A stretch of 64,000 bases of DNA from Methylotuvimicrobium sp018830325 (GTDB lineage Bacteria > Pseudomonadota > Gammaproteobacteria > Methylococcales > Methylomonadaceae). Position 1 is the stretch's first letter. Each line of letters begins with the position of its first letter. Shown piece by piece: positions 8,734 through 17,827 of this stretch. The notes under the pieces were generated by a model. That model was not told the origin of the DNA and made no database searches. It saw only the letters and a program-made list of their open reading frames with translations. The position numbers were made by a program, and so were the translations under genes. The stretch spans positions 434,001 through 498,000 of the forward strand of contig NZ_CP173170.1 in assembly GCF_044788715.1 (NCBI RefSeq). The letters run 5' to 3'.

Positions 8734-9501
8734 GTGGGAAAGGTGATAGCAGTTACCAATCAAAAAGGCGGGGTCGGGAAAACGACGACCAGTGTAAATC
8801 TGTCCGCGGCTTTGGCGGGTGCAAAACGAAAAGTGTTGTTGGTGGATCTCGACCCGCAAGGTAATGCGGCGATGGGTTGCGGCGTCGATAAAGACTCGGT
8901 GCAATATTCCAGTTACGATTTGTTATTAGAAGATGTGCCGGCAGCCGAGACTGTTGTAAAGCAAGAGTCGTGCGGGTTTTCGATAATTCCGGCCAATTCC
9001 GACTTGACGGCAGCCGAAGTCAATATGCTACAGATCGATCGCAAGGAGCGGCGTCTGGCCGAAGCCTTGCAGCCGATTAAGGATCAGTACGACTATATAC
9101 TGATCGATTGCCCTCCTACATTGAATATGTTGACATTAAATGCCATGGTCGCAGCCGATAGCGTATTGATACCGATGCAGTGCGAATATTATGCGCTGGA
9201 AGGTTTGTCGGCGCTGATGTCGACATTGAGAAACATTCAAGGTTCGGTGAACCCCGGCTTGCATCTCGAAGGTATTTTAAGAACGATGTTCGATAATAGA
9301 AGTCGCTTGACCAAAGACGTATCCGATCAGCTGGCTGAATATTTCGGCGATAAAGTTTTTCGCACCACGATTCCGCGTAATATTCGCTTGGCCGAGGCGC
9401 CGAGTCATGGGTTGCCGGTGATTCAATACGATAAGTCGTCGCGCGGTGCCTTGGCTTATATCGCGTTAGCGGGCGAAATGATTAGAAAAGAGAAGAAATA
9501 A
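8734..9501 (+). CDS. parA: Chromosome partitioning ATPase ParA (Soj)
   Basis: A 255-residue ParA/MinD-type ATPase. The deviant Walker A KGGVGKTTTSVNLSAALA lies at about residues 11-28, the A' box is VDLDPQGNAAMG, and Walker B is DYILIDCPPTLN. ParA binds DNA non-specifically and, with ParB at parS, moves replicated origins. The GTG start at 8734 follows the rsmG stop by four bases, with GGGAG upstream. The short N-terminus without a helix-turn-helix domain marks it as chromosomal rather than plasmid type Ia. Confidence 0.96.
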   Translation: MGKVIAVTNQKGGVGKTTTSVNLSAALAGAKRKVLLVDLDPQGNAAMGCGVDKDSVQYSSYDLLLEDVPAAETVVKQESCGFSIIPANSDLTAAEVNMLQIDRKERRLAEALQPIKDQYDYILIDCPPTLNMLTLNAMVAADSVLIPMQCEYYALEGLSALMSTLRNIQGSVNPGLHLEGILRTMFDNRSRLTKDVSDQLAEYFGDKVFRTTIPRNIRLAEAPSHGLPVIQYDKSSRGALAYIALAGEMIRKEKK

Positions 9502-9508
9502 GACAATT

Positions 9509-10381
9509 ATGGCGGTACAAAAACGAGGTTTGGGTCGGGGATTGGATGCTTTATTGGGCGATGCGCCACCTGCGACAGAGAAAAAAAACGAACTGCAAAA
9601 ACTGCCGATCGAATGGTTGCAGCGTGGAAAGTTTCAACCTAGAAAGGATATTGATCCGGAAAGAATCAAGGAGCTAGCTGATTCGATCAAGGCACAAGGT
9701 ATCATTCAACCAATTGTGTTACGTAAAATCGGCGATGAACGATATGAAATCGTTGCCGGAGAAAGGCGTTGGCGCGCTGCGCAACTTGCCGGGTTGCAAG
9801 AAGTGCCGGTTGTTGTGCGCGATATCGACGATAAGGGTGCGATGGCGATCGCGTTGATCGAAAATATTCAACGCGAAGACTTGAATCCACTGGAAGAGGC
9901 CGACGCATTGAGAAGGCTGCTTGAAGAGTTCGAGTTGACGCATCAACAAATCGCCGATGCGATCGGTAAATCCCGCGCGACGGTGACCAACTTATTACGA
10001 TTGATGGAGTTGCAGCCGGAAGTCAAGCAGTTGCTGGTCGATAAGCAAATCGAGATGGGGCATGCCCGGGCTTTGTTGCCGTTGGGTCGCGATCTGCAAA
10101 TTCAGGCCGCGCAGAAAATCGCTAAGCAAAGTCTTTCGGTCAGGGCGGTGGAAAAACTAATCAGAGATTTGCAGACCGAGCCGCTGAAAAACGAACCGGC
10201 GGAAGTCGACCGCGATACCCTTCGATTGCAGGAGGATTTGACGTCGAAACTCGGCGCGAAAGTCTCGATCAATCATAAACAAAACGGTTCCGGCAAGCTG
10301 GTGGTGGCTTATTCGAGTTTGGAGCAATTAGACGGCATCATCGAGCAGCTCAGTTATTCGGAAAATAGAATTACCGATTGA
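9509..10381 (+). CDS. parB: Chromosome partitioning protein ParB (Spo0J)
   Basis: A 290-residue ParB. The N-terminal ParB/Srx domain, which in this family binds CTP, includes QPIVLRKIG and GERRWRAAQLAGL. A helix-turn-helix (HQQIADAIGKSRATVTNLLR) and a C-terminal dimerisation domain follow. It binds parS and loads condensin in related bacteria. It lies seven bases after parA. I did not identify a perfect parS (TGTTTCACGTGAAACA) in the window by eye. A weak stem-loop follows the gene at 10413-10441. Confidence 0.96.
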   Translation: MAVQKRGLGRGLDALLGDAPPATEKKNELQKLPIEWLQRGKFQPRKDIDPERIKELADSIKAQGIIQPIVLRKIGDERYEIVAGERRWRAAQLAGLQEVPVVVRDIDDKGAMAIALIENIQREDLNPLEEADALRRLLEEFELTHQQIADAIGKSRATVTNLLRLMELQPEVKQLLVDKQIEMGHARALLPLGRDLQIQAAQKIAKQSLSVRAVEKLIRDLQTEPLKNEPAEVDRDTLRLQEDLTSKLGAKVSINHKQNGSGKLVVAYSSLEQLDGIIEQLSYSENRITD

Positions 10382-10412
10382 TTTTGTTTGTCCGGGATAG
10401 GGGTAAAACCGG

Positions 10413-10441
10413 AAAATCAGGCTGAACGATTGGCTGATTTT
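10413..10441 (+). terminator. Weak stem-loop after parB
   Basis: AAAATCAG at 10413-10420 pairs with CTGATTTT at 10434-10441 around a 13-base loop, followed by TAAAT. The stem is AT-rich and the T run is only four bases, so termination would be partial. It separates the partition genes from the ATP synthase operon, which begins 55 bases further on. Confidence 0.35.
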
Positions 10442-10496
10442 TAAATGAATCGTTGCAAAGTAGGAAATGCTCTGTTCCTTATTCTTCCTTGATTAA

Positions 10497-10904
10497 ATGA
10501 AGCCTCATCGCTATAATCCACAAGTTGTTGTATCCGGAGTCGGTGTGACGGACGAAAAGATTTCTACAGTCGGAAAAATCTTGATTTTACAAGCGTTCGT
10601 TATTATCGCGATATCTTCCGGATTTGCAGTTTTTTCGGGGCTGCAGAGTGCTAAGTCGCCGTTTCTAGGCGCATTGGCAGCATTTATACCGAATCTATAC
10701 TTTGCTTTGCGCATCTTTAGGGCGAGCGGGCAAGGCGCCAAAAAAATCGTGAATTCGTTTTATGCCGGCGAATCGGGAAAGCTTATATTGACAGCTGTGC
10801 TGTTTTTTTTGATTTTTCAAATTCCGAATATCAATATTTTAACGCTGCTATTGGGGTATATAGCAGTATTGTCCGTATTTTGGTTTGCGCTAATTATGCG
10901 CTGA
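10497..10904 (+). CDS. atpI: ATP synthase protein I
   Basis: A 135-residue membrane protein with four hydrophobic segments (about residues 25-45, 53-70, 95-113 and 116-133). It is in the position of AtpI, immediately before atpB. AtpI is a non-essential factor that helps assemble the c-ring. The ATG at 10497 gives a 20-residue soluble N-terminus, MKPHRYNPQVVVSGVG; a GTG slightly downstream (10542) is an alternative start. Sequence conservation in this family is low, so the name depends partly on position. Confidence 0.88.
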   Translation: MKPHRYNPQVVVSGVGVTDEKISTVGKILILQAFVIIAISSGFAVFSGLQSAKSPFLGALAAFIPNLYFALRIFRASGQGAKKIVNSFYAGESGKLILTAVLFFLIFQIPNINILTLLLGYIAVLSVFWFALIMR

Positions 10905-10928
10905 CGATTTCAATTCGAGAGAGGAAAG

Positions 10929-11705
10929 ATGGCTACTGAAGCCCATGCAGCCGAAGGGGCAACCGGATATATCGTTCATCATTTGACACCATTGAGTGTT
11001 GGTGAGGGTTTCTGGACTTTGCATTTGGATACTCTGTTTTTTTCCGCCGTGTTGGGTGGATTGTTCATTTGGTTTTTTAAAATGGCGGCCGAAAGAGCCA
11101 CTTCCGATGTGCCGGGATTGGTGCAAAATTTTGCCGAAATGATGATAGAGTTCGTCGATTCACAGGTTAAAGACAGCTTTCACGGCAAAAGCGAATTGAT
11201 CGCGCCATTGGCGTTGACGATTTTCTGCTGGGTCTTCTTGTTTAATTTTATGGATTTGTTCCCGGTCGATTTGTTACCGATGATCGGTTCAATGATGGGT
11301 ATCGAATATCTCAGAGTCGTGCCCAGTACCGATTTGAATGCGACCTTCGCCATGTCGATTTCGGTATTCTTCCTGATTATTTTTTACAGCATTAAGGTCA
11401 AAGGCCCTTGGGGTTTCGCCAAGGAGTTGATGTTTCAACCGTTCGGACCTTGGTTGCTGCCGTTTAATCTGTTGCTGAAACTGGTCGAGGAGCTAGCCAA
11501 ACCGATCTCATTGGCGCTTCGTTTATTCGGTAATCTATATGCCGGCGAACTGATATTTATTCTGATTGCGCTGTTGCCGTGGGCAATACAGCCGGCGCTG
11601 AGTTTTCCGTGGGCGATTTTTCATATTCTGATTATTACGCTACAAGCTTTCATATTCATGGTATTGACGATCGTCTACCTGAGTATGGCTCACGAAGATC
11701 ACTAA
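10929..11705 (+). CDS. atpB: F0F1 ATP synthase subunit a
   Basis: A 258-residue membrane subunit forming the proton half-channels next to the c-ring. Five to six hydrophobic helices are visible. The helix with the essential arginine reads LAKPISLALRLFGNLYAGE, and the final helices include ITLQAFIFMVLTIVYLSMAHE. A strong ribosome-binding site (GAGAGAGGAAAG) precedes the ATG. It begins the structural part of the ATP synthase operon; the 24-base gap after atpI suggests one transcript. Confidence 0.97.
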   Translation: MATEAHAAEGATGYIVHHLTPLSVGEGFWTLHLDTLFFSAVLGGLFIWFFKMAAERATSDVPGLVQNFAEMMIEFVDSQVKDSFHGKSELIAPLALTIFCWVFLFNFMDLFPVDLLPMIGSMMGIEYLRVVPSTDLNATFAMSISVFFLIIFYSIKVKGPWGFAKELMFQPFGPWLLPFNLLLKLVEELAKPISLALRLFGNLYAGELIFILIALLPWAIQPALSFPWAIFHILIITLQAFIFMVLTIVYLSMAHEDH

Positions 11706-11747
11706 TTATTTTGTTACTTTAATTTTAATCATACGTTTGGAGGTATC

Positions 11748-12038
11748 ATGGAAAATTTAGCGTCTTTAATTGCTGATGTTCAAGGCATGACAGCGATTGC
11801 TGTCGGACTGGTTTTAGGAATGGGTGCGCTTGGAACCGCTATCGGTTTCGGTTTGTTGGGCGGTAAATTTTTGGAAGGCGCGGCGCGTCAACCGGAAATG
11901 GTGCCTATGTTGCAGGTCAAAATGTTCATTGTTGCAGGCTTGTTGGACGCGGTAACCATGATCGGCGTTGGTTTGGCATTATTCTTCACATTTGCGAATC
12001 CGTTTTTATCCGCTGTTCAAGCCGCTGCCGGTAATTAA
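11748..12038 (+). CDS. atpE: F0F1 ATP synthase subunit c
   Basis: A 96-residue two-helix proteolipid. The polar loop is AARQPE (about residues 45-50) and the ion-binding carboxylate is Asp67 in VAGLLDAVTMIGVG. The presence of Asp, and the absence of the Q...ES sodium-ligand pattern, indicate proton rather than sodium coupling. That is worth stating because relatives of this group can be haloalkaliphilic. A perfect GGAGG precedes the ATG (TTTGGAGGTATCATG), in keeping with the high translation this subunit needs. Confidence 0.97.
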   Translation: MENLASLIADVQGMTAIAVGLVLGMGALGTAIGFGLLGGKFLEGAARQPEMVPMLQVKMFIVAGLLDAVTMIGVGLALFFTFANPFLSAVQAAAGN

Positions 12039-12080
12039 TAGATCCGGTTTTTTAACTAACAGCAACAAGAGGAACGCATC

Positions 12081-12554
12081 GTGAGTATCAATGCTACTCT
12101 GATTGGTCAAATGATTACATTCGCGCTTCTGGTGTGGTTTACCATGAAGTTCGTTTGGCCCCCACTTTATCAATCCCTGGAAGAGCGGAAGAAGAGAATA
12201 GCCGACGGATTGGCGGCGGCCGAAAAAGGCCAGGAAGAAATGGAATTGGCCGAGAAAAGGGCCATCAATGTCCTCAAAGAAGCCAAAGAGCAGTCTTCGG
12301 ATATTGTCAATCTGGCGCAAAAACGGGCCAACGAAATTGTCGAGGAGTCGAAAGACGCCGCTAAGAAAGAAGGCGAACGCTTACTTGTCGCCGCTCAAGC
12401 GCAGATCGATCAAGAATTGCAGCAAGTCAAAGAAAGTTTGCGCAAGGAAGTATCTTCCTTGGCACTGAATGCGGCAGAACAAATTTTAAGCGCGGAAATC
12501 GATCAAGCCAAACACCAAGAAATCTTGAATAAAGTTTCCAATCAAATAGGTTAA
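12081..12554 (+). CDS. atpF: F0F1 ATP synthase subunit b
   Basis: A 157-residue peripheral-stalk subunit. A single N-terminal membrane helix (IGQMITFALLVWFTMKFVWP) is followed by a long charged coiled coil (ERKKRIADGLAAAEKGQEEM onward). The start is GTG at 12081 with AAGAGGAACGC upstream. The length equals the usual 156-160. It lies between atpE and atpH in the canonical order, with a five-base gap before atpH. Confidence 0.97.
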   Translation: MSINATLIGQMITFALLVWFTMKFVWPPLYQSLEERKKRIADGLAAAEKGQEEMELAEKRAINVLKEAKEQSSDIVNLAQKRANEIVEESKDAAKKEGERLLVAAQAQIDQELQQVKESLRKEVSSLALNAAEQILSAEIDQAKHQEILNKVSNQIG

Positions 12555-12559
12555 GCACC

Positions 12560-13093
12560 ATGAGCGAACTGGCAACATTGGCGCGGCCTTATGCGGAGGC
12601 GGCTTTCAAACGAGCGAAGGAAATCGGCGCGACAGCACAATGGTCCGATAATTTGGCGTTTTTGTCCGCGGTCTTGAGCGACTCTAATATTGCGCTGGCA
12701 GCCGATAATCCGAAAATCGCTAAAGAAAGTTTTTTAAACTTGATGTTGGACATCTGCGGCGAACATCTCGATCAGGAAGGTAAAAACTTTCTAAAACTGC
12801 TCATCCATAATAATCGGCTGAAATTGGCCGCGCAAATTGCGAAGATTTACGAGCAATTTAGAGCGGACGATGAAGGATACTCCGAAGTTCAGGTCATATC
12901 CGCTTACCCTTTGACGGAAGACGAGCAAGGCAACTTAGTGTCCAGATTGGAGCGTTGGCTGAATAAGCAAGTTCGTTTGGATATCTGGAACGACCGGTCG
13001 CTGATCGGTGGCGTACTAATCCGTGCCGGAGACAAGGTGATCGACGGAACCGTCAAAGGCCAGCTTCTTCACATGCAGAAAGCTCTACAGTGA
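12560..13093 (+). CDS. atpH: F0F1 ATP synthase subunit delta
   Basis: A 177-residue delta (OSCP-type) subunit linking the F1 crown to the b-dimer stalk. The N-terminal helical domain begins ATLARPYAEAAFKRAKE, a family signature. The C-terminal region includes the conserved IGGVLIRAGDKVIDGTVKGQ motif. Length and position are normal; the atpA start follows after 16 bases. Confidence 0.97.
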   Translation: MSELATLARPYAEAAFKRAKEIGATAQWSDNLAFLSAVLSDSNIALAADNPKIAKESFLNLMLDICGEHLDQEGKNFLKLLIHNNRLKLAAQIAKIYEQFRADDEGYSEVQVISAYPLTEDEQGNLVSRLERWLNKQVRLDIWNDRSLIGGVLIRAGDKVIDGTVKGQLLHMQKALQ

Positions 13094-13109
13094 GTGAGAG
13101 AAAAAGAAC

Positions 13110-14651
13110 ATGCAATTAAACCCATCAGAAATCAGTGATCTTATCAAGCAAAAGATCGAAAATTTCGACCTGAGCGTCGAAAGCCATACCGAAGGCACCG
13201 TAGTGAGTGTAACCGACGGTATCGTCAGAGTGCATGGACTTTCCGAAGCCATGCAGGGCGAGATGTTGGAGTTTCCTGGAAATACCTATGGCATGGCGCT
13301 TAACTTAGAGCGCGATTCGGTCGGGGCTGTGGTTCTGGGTTCTTACGAACACATTACCGAAGGCGACACCGTCAAATGTACCGGTAGAATTTTGGAAGTA
13401 CCGGTCGGCGAAGCGTTGCTGGGACGCGTTGTTGACGCATTGGGCAATCCGATCGACGGCAAAGGCGCGATTAACACAAGCGAAACTTCTCCGATCGAAA
13501 AAATCGCTCCGGGCGTTATCGCACGCCAATCGGTCGATCAGCCGGTGCAAATCGGCCTGAAATCGATCGACTCGATGATTCCAGTCGGTCGCGGCCAACG
13601 CGAATTGATCATCGGCGACCGCCAAACCGGTAAAACCGCCATTGCCGTCGATGCGATCATCAATCAAAAAGGCACTGGCATCAAATGTATTTATGTCGCG
13701 ATCGGCCAAAAGCGTTCTTCGATCGCTAACGTCGTACGCAAGCTCGAAGAGCACGGCGCGATGGAGCATACCATTGTCGTAGCGGCTTCCGCATCCGAAT
13801 CCGCAGCTCTACAGTTCATCGCGCCGTATACCGGTTGCTCGATGGGCGAATATTTTAGAGACCGCGGCGAAGACGCATTAATTATTTACGACGATTTGAC
13901 CAAACAAGCTTGGGCCTATCGCCAAGTATCGTTATTACTTCGTAGACCGCCGGGTCGTGAAGCTTATCCGGGCGATGTTTTCTATTTGCATTCACGGTTG
14001 CTCGAAAGAGCGGCAAGAATCAATGCCGATGAAGTCGAAAAGTTGACTAACGGTCAAGTCAAAGGCAAAACCGGTTCGTTGACTGCATTGCCGATCATCG
14101 AAACGCAAGCAGGCGACGTATCGGCCTTCGTTCCGACCAACGTAATTTCGATCACCGACGGACAGATTTTCTTAGAAACCGACCTGTTCAACGCCGGTAT
14201 TCGTCCTGCGGTCAACGCGGGTCTGTCCGTATCGCGGGTAGGCGGCGCGGCGCAAACCAAAATCATTAAGAAATTGGGCGGCGGTATTCGTTTGGACTTG
14301 GCTCAGTATCGTGAATTAGCGGCTTTCGCTCAGTTCGCGTCCGATCTTGACGAAAGCACGCGTAAGCAAATCGAACGCGGTCAACGCGTGACCGAGTTGA
14401 TGAAGCAAAATCAATATTCGCCGATGTCGGTTGCGCAAATGGCGGTGTCGTTGTTCGCTGCAAACGAAGGTTATCTGGATTCGGTCGAAGTTAACAAAGT
14501 ACGCGATTTCGAAGACGCTCTGCAACTGTATATGAAATCCGAAAAGTCGGAATTGATGGATCAGATCAATGCAACCGGCGACTTCTCCGATGAAATCAAA
14601 GAAGGCATTAAATCCGCCATCGAAACGTTCATTAACACGCATAGCTGGTAA
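13110..14651 (+). CDS. atpA: F0F1 ATP synthase subunit alpha
   Basis: A 513-residue non-catalytic nucleotide-binding subunit. The P-loop is GDRQTGKTAIAVDAI at about residues 169-183. The alpha signature region PAVNAGLSVSRVGGAAQ is present, and the N-terminus MQLNPSEISDLIKQKIENF is typical of gammaproteobacteria. The length of 513 matches E. coli AtpA exactly. It is complete and in canonical order, with a 12-base gap to atpG. Confidence 0.98.
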   Translation: MQLNPSEISDLIKQKIENFDLSVESHTEGTVVSVTDGIVRVHGLSEAMQGEMLEFPGNTYGMALNLERDSVGAVVLGSYEHITEGDTVKCTGRILEVPVGEALLGRVVDALGNPIDGKGAINTSETSPIEKIAPGVIARQSVDQPVQIGLKSIDSMIPVGRGQRELIIGDRQTGKTAIAVDAIINQKGTGIKCIYVAIGQKRSSIANVVRKLEEHGAMEHTIVVAASASESAALQFIAPYTGCSMGEYFRDRGEDALIIYDDLTKQAWAYRQVSLLLRRPPGREAYPGDVFYLHSRLLERAARINADEVEKLTNGQVKGKTGSLTALPIIETQAGDVSAFVPTNVISITDGQIFLETDLFNAGIRPAVNAGLSVSRVGGAAQTKIIKKLGGGIRLDLAQYRELAAFAQFASDLDESTRKQIERGQRVTELMKQNQYSPMSVAQMAVSLFAANEGYLDSVEVNKVRDFEDALQLYMKSEKSELMDQINATGDFSDEIKEGIKSAIETFINTHSW

Positions 14652-14663
14652 AAGGGTCGTCAA

Positions 14664-15530
14664 ATGGCTGTCGGTAAAGAAATACGCACAAAGATCGGAA
14701 GTATCAAGAATACTCAAAAGATCACGCGCGCGATGGAAATGGTCGCCGCGAGTAAAATGCGTAAAACGCAAAACAGAATGCAGGCAACGCGGCCTTACTC
14801 GAAAAAAATGGGTCAGATCATCAAACATCTGGCTCATGCCAATGCCGAGTACAAACACCCTTATTTGATTCCGCGAGAAGTCAAAAGGGTTGGTGTGATC
14901 GTCGTCAGTTCGGATCGCGGTTTGTGTGGTGGTTTGAATTCTAATCTATTCCGTAAAACCCTAGTGCAGTTACGCCAATGGGAAAAAGACGGCATCGATG
15001 TCGATATTTGCACAATCGGAACTAAGGCGGCCGGGTTTTTCGGTAACTTACAAAAAGTCAATATGGTTGGGCAAGTCGGCAAGCTTGGCGACACGCCGCA
15101 TCTAAACGATATCATCGGTATCATAAAAATCATGCTCGACGCTTATGAGGAAGGTCGAGTCGATGAGTTATATGTGATTAGTAATGAGTTTGTTAACACG
15201 ATGACGCAACGGCCGAATGTCGAAAAACTACTGCCGGTAATTGCCGATGAGATCGAGGACGAATTGAAAGGGCATTGGGATTATATTTACGAACCCGATG
15301 CGAAGGAAGTTCTGGATAATCTGCTGATTCGCTATATCGAATCGATCGTGTATCAGGGACTGGTCGAGAACAATGCTTGCGAACAGGCCGCCCGGATGGT
15401 TGCGATGAAAAGCGCTTCGGATAATGCCGGCAAGCTTATCGGCGAACTGCAACTGGTTTACAACAAAGCCCGACAAGCCGCGATTACGCAGGAAATTTCC
15501 GAAATCGTTGCCGGCGCCGCTGCTGTGTAA
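14664..15530 (+). CDS. atpG: F0F1 ATP synthase subunit gamma
   Basis: A 288-residue central-shaft subunit. The N-terminal helix (GKEIRTKIGSIKNTQKITRA) and the C-terminal helix (MVAMKSASDNAGKLIGELQL, then YNKARQAAITQEISEIV) form the coiled coil that rotates in the alpha3beta3 ring; both are fully conserved. The start codon ATG at 14664 sits 12 bases after atpA. Length is normal (E. coli 287). Confidence 0.98.
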   Translation: MAVGKEIRTKIGSIKNTQKITRAMEMVAASKMRKTQNRMQATRPYSKKMGQIIKHLAHANAEYKHPYLIPREVKRVGVIVVSSDRGLCGGLNSNLFRKTLVQLRQWEKDGIDVDICTIGTKAAGFFGNLQKVNMVGQVGKLGDTPHLNDIIGIIKIMLDAYEEGRVDELYVISNEFVNTMTQRPNVEKLLPVIADEIEDELKGHWDYIYEPDAKEVLDNLLIRYIESIVYQGLVENNACEQAARMVAMKSASDNAGKLIGELQLVYNKARQAAITQEISEIVAGAAAV

Positions 15531-15575
15531 TGCACAGACGAATTAACAGATTTAAGTATTGAAGAGGACGACAAA

Positions 15576-16958
15576 ATGAGTTTGGGTAAAATCGTTCAGA
15601 TTATCGGGGCGGTCGTGGATGTCGAATTTCCACGCGAAAGCCTTCCGAAAGTCTATGATGCACTAAATGTTGAAGACAAGAATCTTGTTTTGGAAGTGCA
15701 GCAGCAATTAGGCGACGGCGTGGTCAGATCCATTGCAATGGGTTCGACCGACGGTTTGAGCAGAGGATTGCAAGTGAGCAATTCCGGTGCGCCTATTGCG
15801 GTGCCGGTGGGTCAAAAAACGCTGGGCCGTATCATGAACGTGCTTGGCGAGCCGATCGACGAGAAAGGCGCGATCGGCGAAGACGAAAGATGGGCGATTC
15901 ACCGCGAAGCGCCGTCTTACGATGAGCAAGCCGCCAGCAATGAATTGCTAGAAACCGGCATCAAGGTTATCGACTTGGTTTGTCCATTCGCGAAAGGCGG
16001 TAAAGTTGGTTTGTTCGGCGGTGCCGGCGTCGGCAAGACCGTCAACATGATGGAATTGATTCGTAACATCGCGATCGAACACAGCGGTTTCTCGGTTTTC
16101 GCCGGCGTTGGCGAGCGTACCCGTGAAGGTAACGACTTCTATCACGAGATGACCGACTCGAAAGTTATCGACAAGGTATCGTTAGTTTACGGGCAGATGA
16201 ACGAGCCGCCAGGCAATAGGCTGCGTGTGGCTTTGACCGGTTTGACGATGGCCGAGTTTTTCCGTGAAGAAGGCCGTGACGTATTGTTCTTCGTAGATAA
16301 CATATACCGTTACACATTGGCGGGTACCGAGGTATCGGCGTTGTTGGGCCGTATGCCGTCGGCGGTAGGCTATCAGCCTAACTTGGCGGAAGAAATGGGC
16401 GTATTGCAAGAGCGCATTACCTCGACCAAAACCGGGTCCATTACGTCGATCCAGGCCGTTTACGTGCCTGCCGATGACTTGACCGACCCGTCACCGGCTA
16501 CGACATTTGCGCATTTGGACGCGACAGTGGTATTGTCTCGTCAAATCGCCGAGTTAGGTATTTATCCTGCGATCGATCCGCTTGACTCTACTAGTCGCCA
16601 ATTGGATCCTTTGGTTATCGGCCATGAGCATTACAATGTTGCTCGTGCAGTGCAAGGCACTTTGCAGCGGTATAAAGAGTTACGCGACATCATCGCGATT
16701 TTAGGCATGGACGAATTGTCCGAAGAAGACAAGCTGACCGTATCAAGAGCACGGAAAATTCAACGATTCTTGTCGCAACCGTTCTTCGTGGCAGAGGTTT
16801 TCACCGGTTCTCCGGGAAAATATGTTTCATTAAAAGACACCATCGCCGGCTTCAAAGGTATTATCGATGGCGAGTACGATCATGTTCCGGAGCAAGCATT
16901 CTACATGGTTGGCACGATCGACGAAGCTTTGGAAAAAGCCAAGGGCATGAAAAAATAA
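15576..16958 (+). CDS. atpD: F0F1 ATP synthase subunit beta
   Basis: A 460-residue catalytic subunit. The P-loop is GGAGVGKTVNMMELI at about residues 149-163, the catalytic region includes GVGERTREGND, and PSAVGYQPNLAEEMG is the family signature. The length of 460 matches E. coli AtpD. An AGAGGACGAC ribosome-binding site precedes the ATG. It is followed by atpC after 21 bases. Confidence 0.98.
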   Translation: MSLGKIVQIIGAVVDVEFPRESLPKVYDALNVEDKNLVLEVQQQLGDGVVRSIAMGSTDGLSRGLQVSNSGAPIAVPVGQKTLGRIMNVLGEPIDEKGAIGEDERWAIHREAPSYDEQAASNELLETGIKVIDLVCPFAKGGKVGLFGGAGVGKTVNMMELIRNIAIEHSGFSVFAGVGERTREGNDFYHEMTDSKVIDKVSLVYGQMNEPPGNRLRVALTGLTMAEFFREEGRDVLFFVDNIYRYTLAGTEVSALLGRMPSAVGYQPNLAEEMGVLQERITSTKTGSITSIQAVYVPADDLTDPSPATTFAHLDATVVLSRQIAELGIYPAIDPLDSTSRQLDPLVIGHEHYNVARAVQGTLQRYKELRDIIAILGMDELSEEDKLTVSRARKIQRFLSQPFFVAEVFTGSPGKYVSLKDTIAGFKGIIDGEYDHVPEQAFYMVGTIDEALEKAKGMKK

Positions 16959-16979
16959 CCGGACGATGGGAACCGAGAG

Positions 16980-17402
16980 ATGACAATGACCGTACATGTA
17001 GACATCGTCAGCGCGGAGCAAGAAATTTATTCCGGCTTGGCCGAAATGGTTTTTGCGCCCGCCGAACTAGGCGAAGTCGGTATCTCGCCGCGTCATGCGC
17101 CGATGATAACCAAACTCAAACCCGGTGAAGTCAGGGTCAAGGTCAGCGACAGCGAAAGCTATCCATTCTTTGTTTCTGGCGGTATTTTGGAAGTCCAGCC
17201 GCATTTGGTGACGATATTGGCCGATAGCGCAATTCGAGCGAAAGACATCGATGAAGCAGCAGCACTAGAGGCCAAAACCAGAGCCGAGGAAGCATTATCC
17301 GATAAAACCAGCAAGATCGATTATGCGACCGCTCAGGCGCAGTTGATGGAAGCGGTCATGCAATTGAGAACCTTGGACAGACTCAGAAAGCGCGGCGGTT
17401 AA
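16980..17402 (+). CDS. atpC: F0F1 ATP synthase subunit epsilon
   Basis: A 140-residue epsilon subunit with an N-terminal beta-sandwich (VDIVSAEQEIYSGLAEMVFA, then GISPRHAPMITKLKPGEVR) and a C-terminal pair of helices that can inhibit ATP hydrolysis. A second ATG at 16986 is a possible alternative start (MTVHVDIV). It is the last gene of the operon and is followed by a strong terminator at 17423-17463. Confidence 0.97.
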   Translation: MTMTVHVDIVSAEQEIYSGLAEMVFAPAELGEVGISPRHAPMITKLKPGEVRVKVSDSESYPFFVSGGILEVQPHLVTILADSAIRAKDIDEAAALEAKTRAEEALSDKTSKIDYATAQAQLMEAVMQLRTLDRLRKRGG

Positions 17403-17422
17403 CGCCGTGGTTTAAGCCATAT

Positions 17423-17463
17423 AAAAGCCCGATAACGATAAAGCGTTGTCGGGCTTTTTTTGT
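17423..17463 (+). terminator. Rho-independent terminator of the ATP synthase operon
   Basis: AAAAGCCCGATAACG and CGTTGTCGGGCTTTT form a 15-bp stem with one G-T wobble and a six-base loop, followed directly by a run of T (TTTTTTTG). It lies 21 bases after the atpC stop. This is the clearest classical terminator in the first half of the window. Confidence 0.92.
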
Positions 17464-17501
17464 TTATATCCGGATAAAAGTTGGCATGATATTTAATGCT
17501 T

Positions 17502-17762
17502 AGGATTCGGTCATAAATAACTTCCCTATTTTTAATGCACGGTAAGCTGGTTCGGTAACTCGATTGACAGGTGTCGGCGGCAGGGAAAGCCGCCGTCAAG
17601 CCTACAAGGACGTATTCACCCAGCACCTAAATTCCATAGCTCATTGGCTATGGTTAACTATCTTGGATAATTTAGGTGCTGGGTTCACGGCGCCCTGACA
17701 AGCGAGTTACCGAACCCGCTACAAAACTCATAGCTCCAGGAAGTTATTTTTCACGAAATCCT
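17502..17762. repeat. Nested palindromic intergenic element, copy B1
   Basis: Three nested inverted repeats fill most of the gap between atpC and glmU. The outer arms are AGGATTCGGTCATAAATAAC at 17502 and its imperfect inverse ending at 17762 (GGAAGTTATTTTTCACGAAA). The middle arms GGTTCGGTAACTCG (17549-17562) and CGAGTTACCGAACC (17703-17716) are a perfect 14-bp match. The inner arms ACCCAGCACCTAAATT (17618-17633) and AATTTAGGTGCTGGGT (17669-17684) are a perfect 16-bp match, capped by CCATAGC/GCTATGG. The left part (CGATTGACAGGTGTCGGCGG) is shared with repeat A1. A MITE-like origin is possible. Confidence 0.8.
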
Positions 17763-17827
17763 TATTATTTTTATATCTTATGCCATAGGTACTATATTTG
17801 TTAAAGCTGGGTAACGGAAATGAAAAT

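Noticed and set aside
17403..17827. glmS-type riboswitch or small RNA upstream of glmU-glmS
   Set aside because: The structured region is better explained as the nested palindromic element B1, of which another copy lies at 53.9 kb in front of an unrelated gene. The glmS ribozyme is a Gram-positive feature and its core was not seen.
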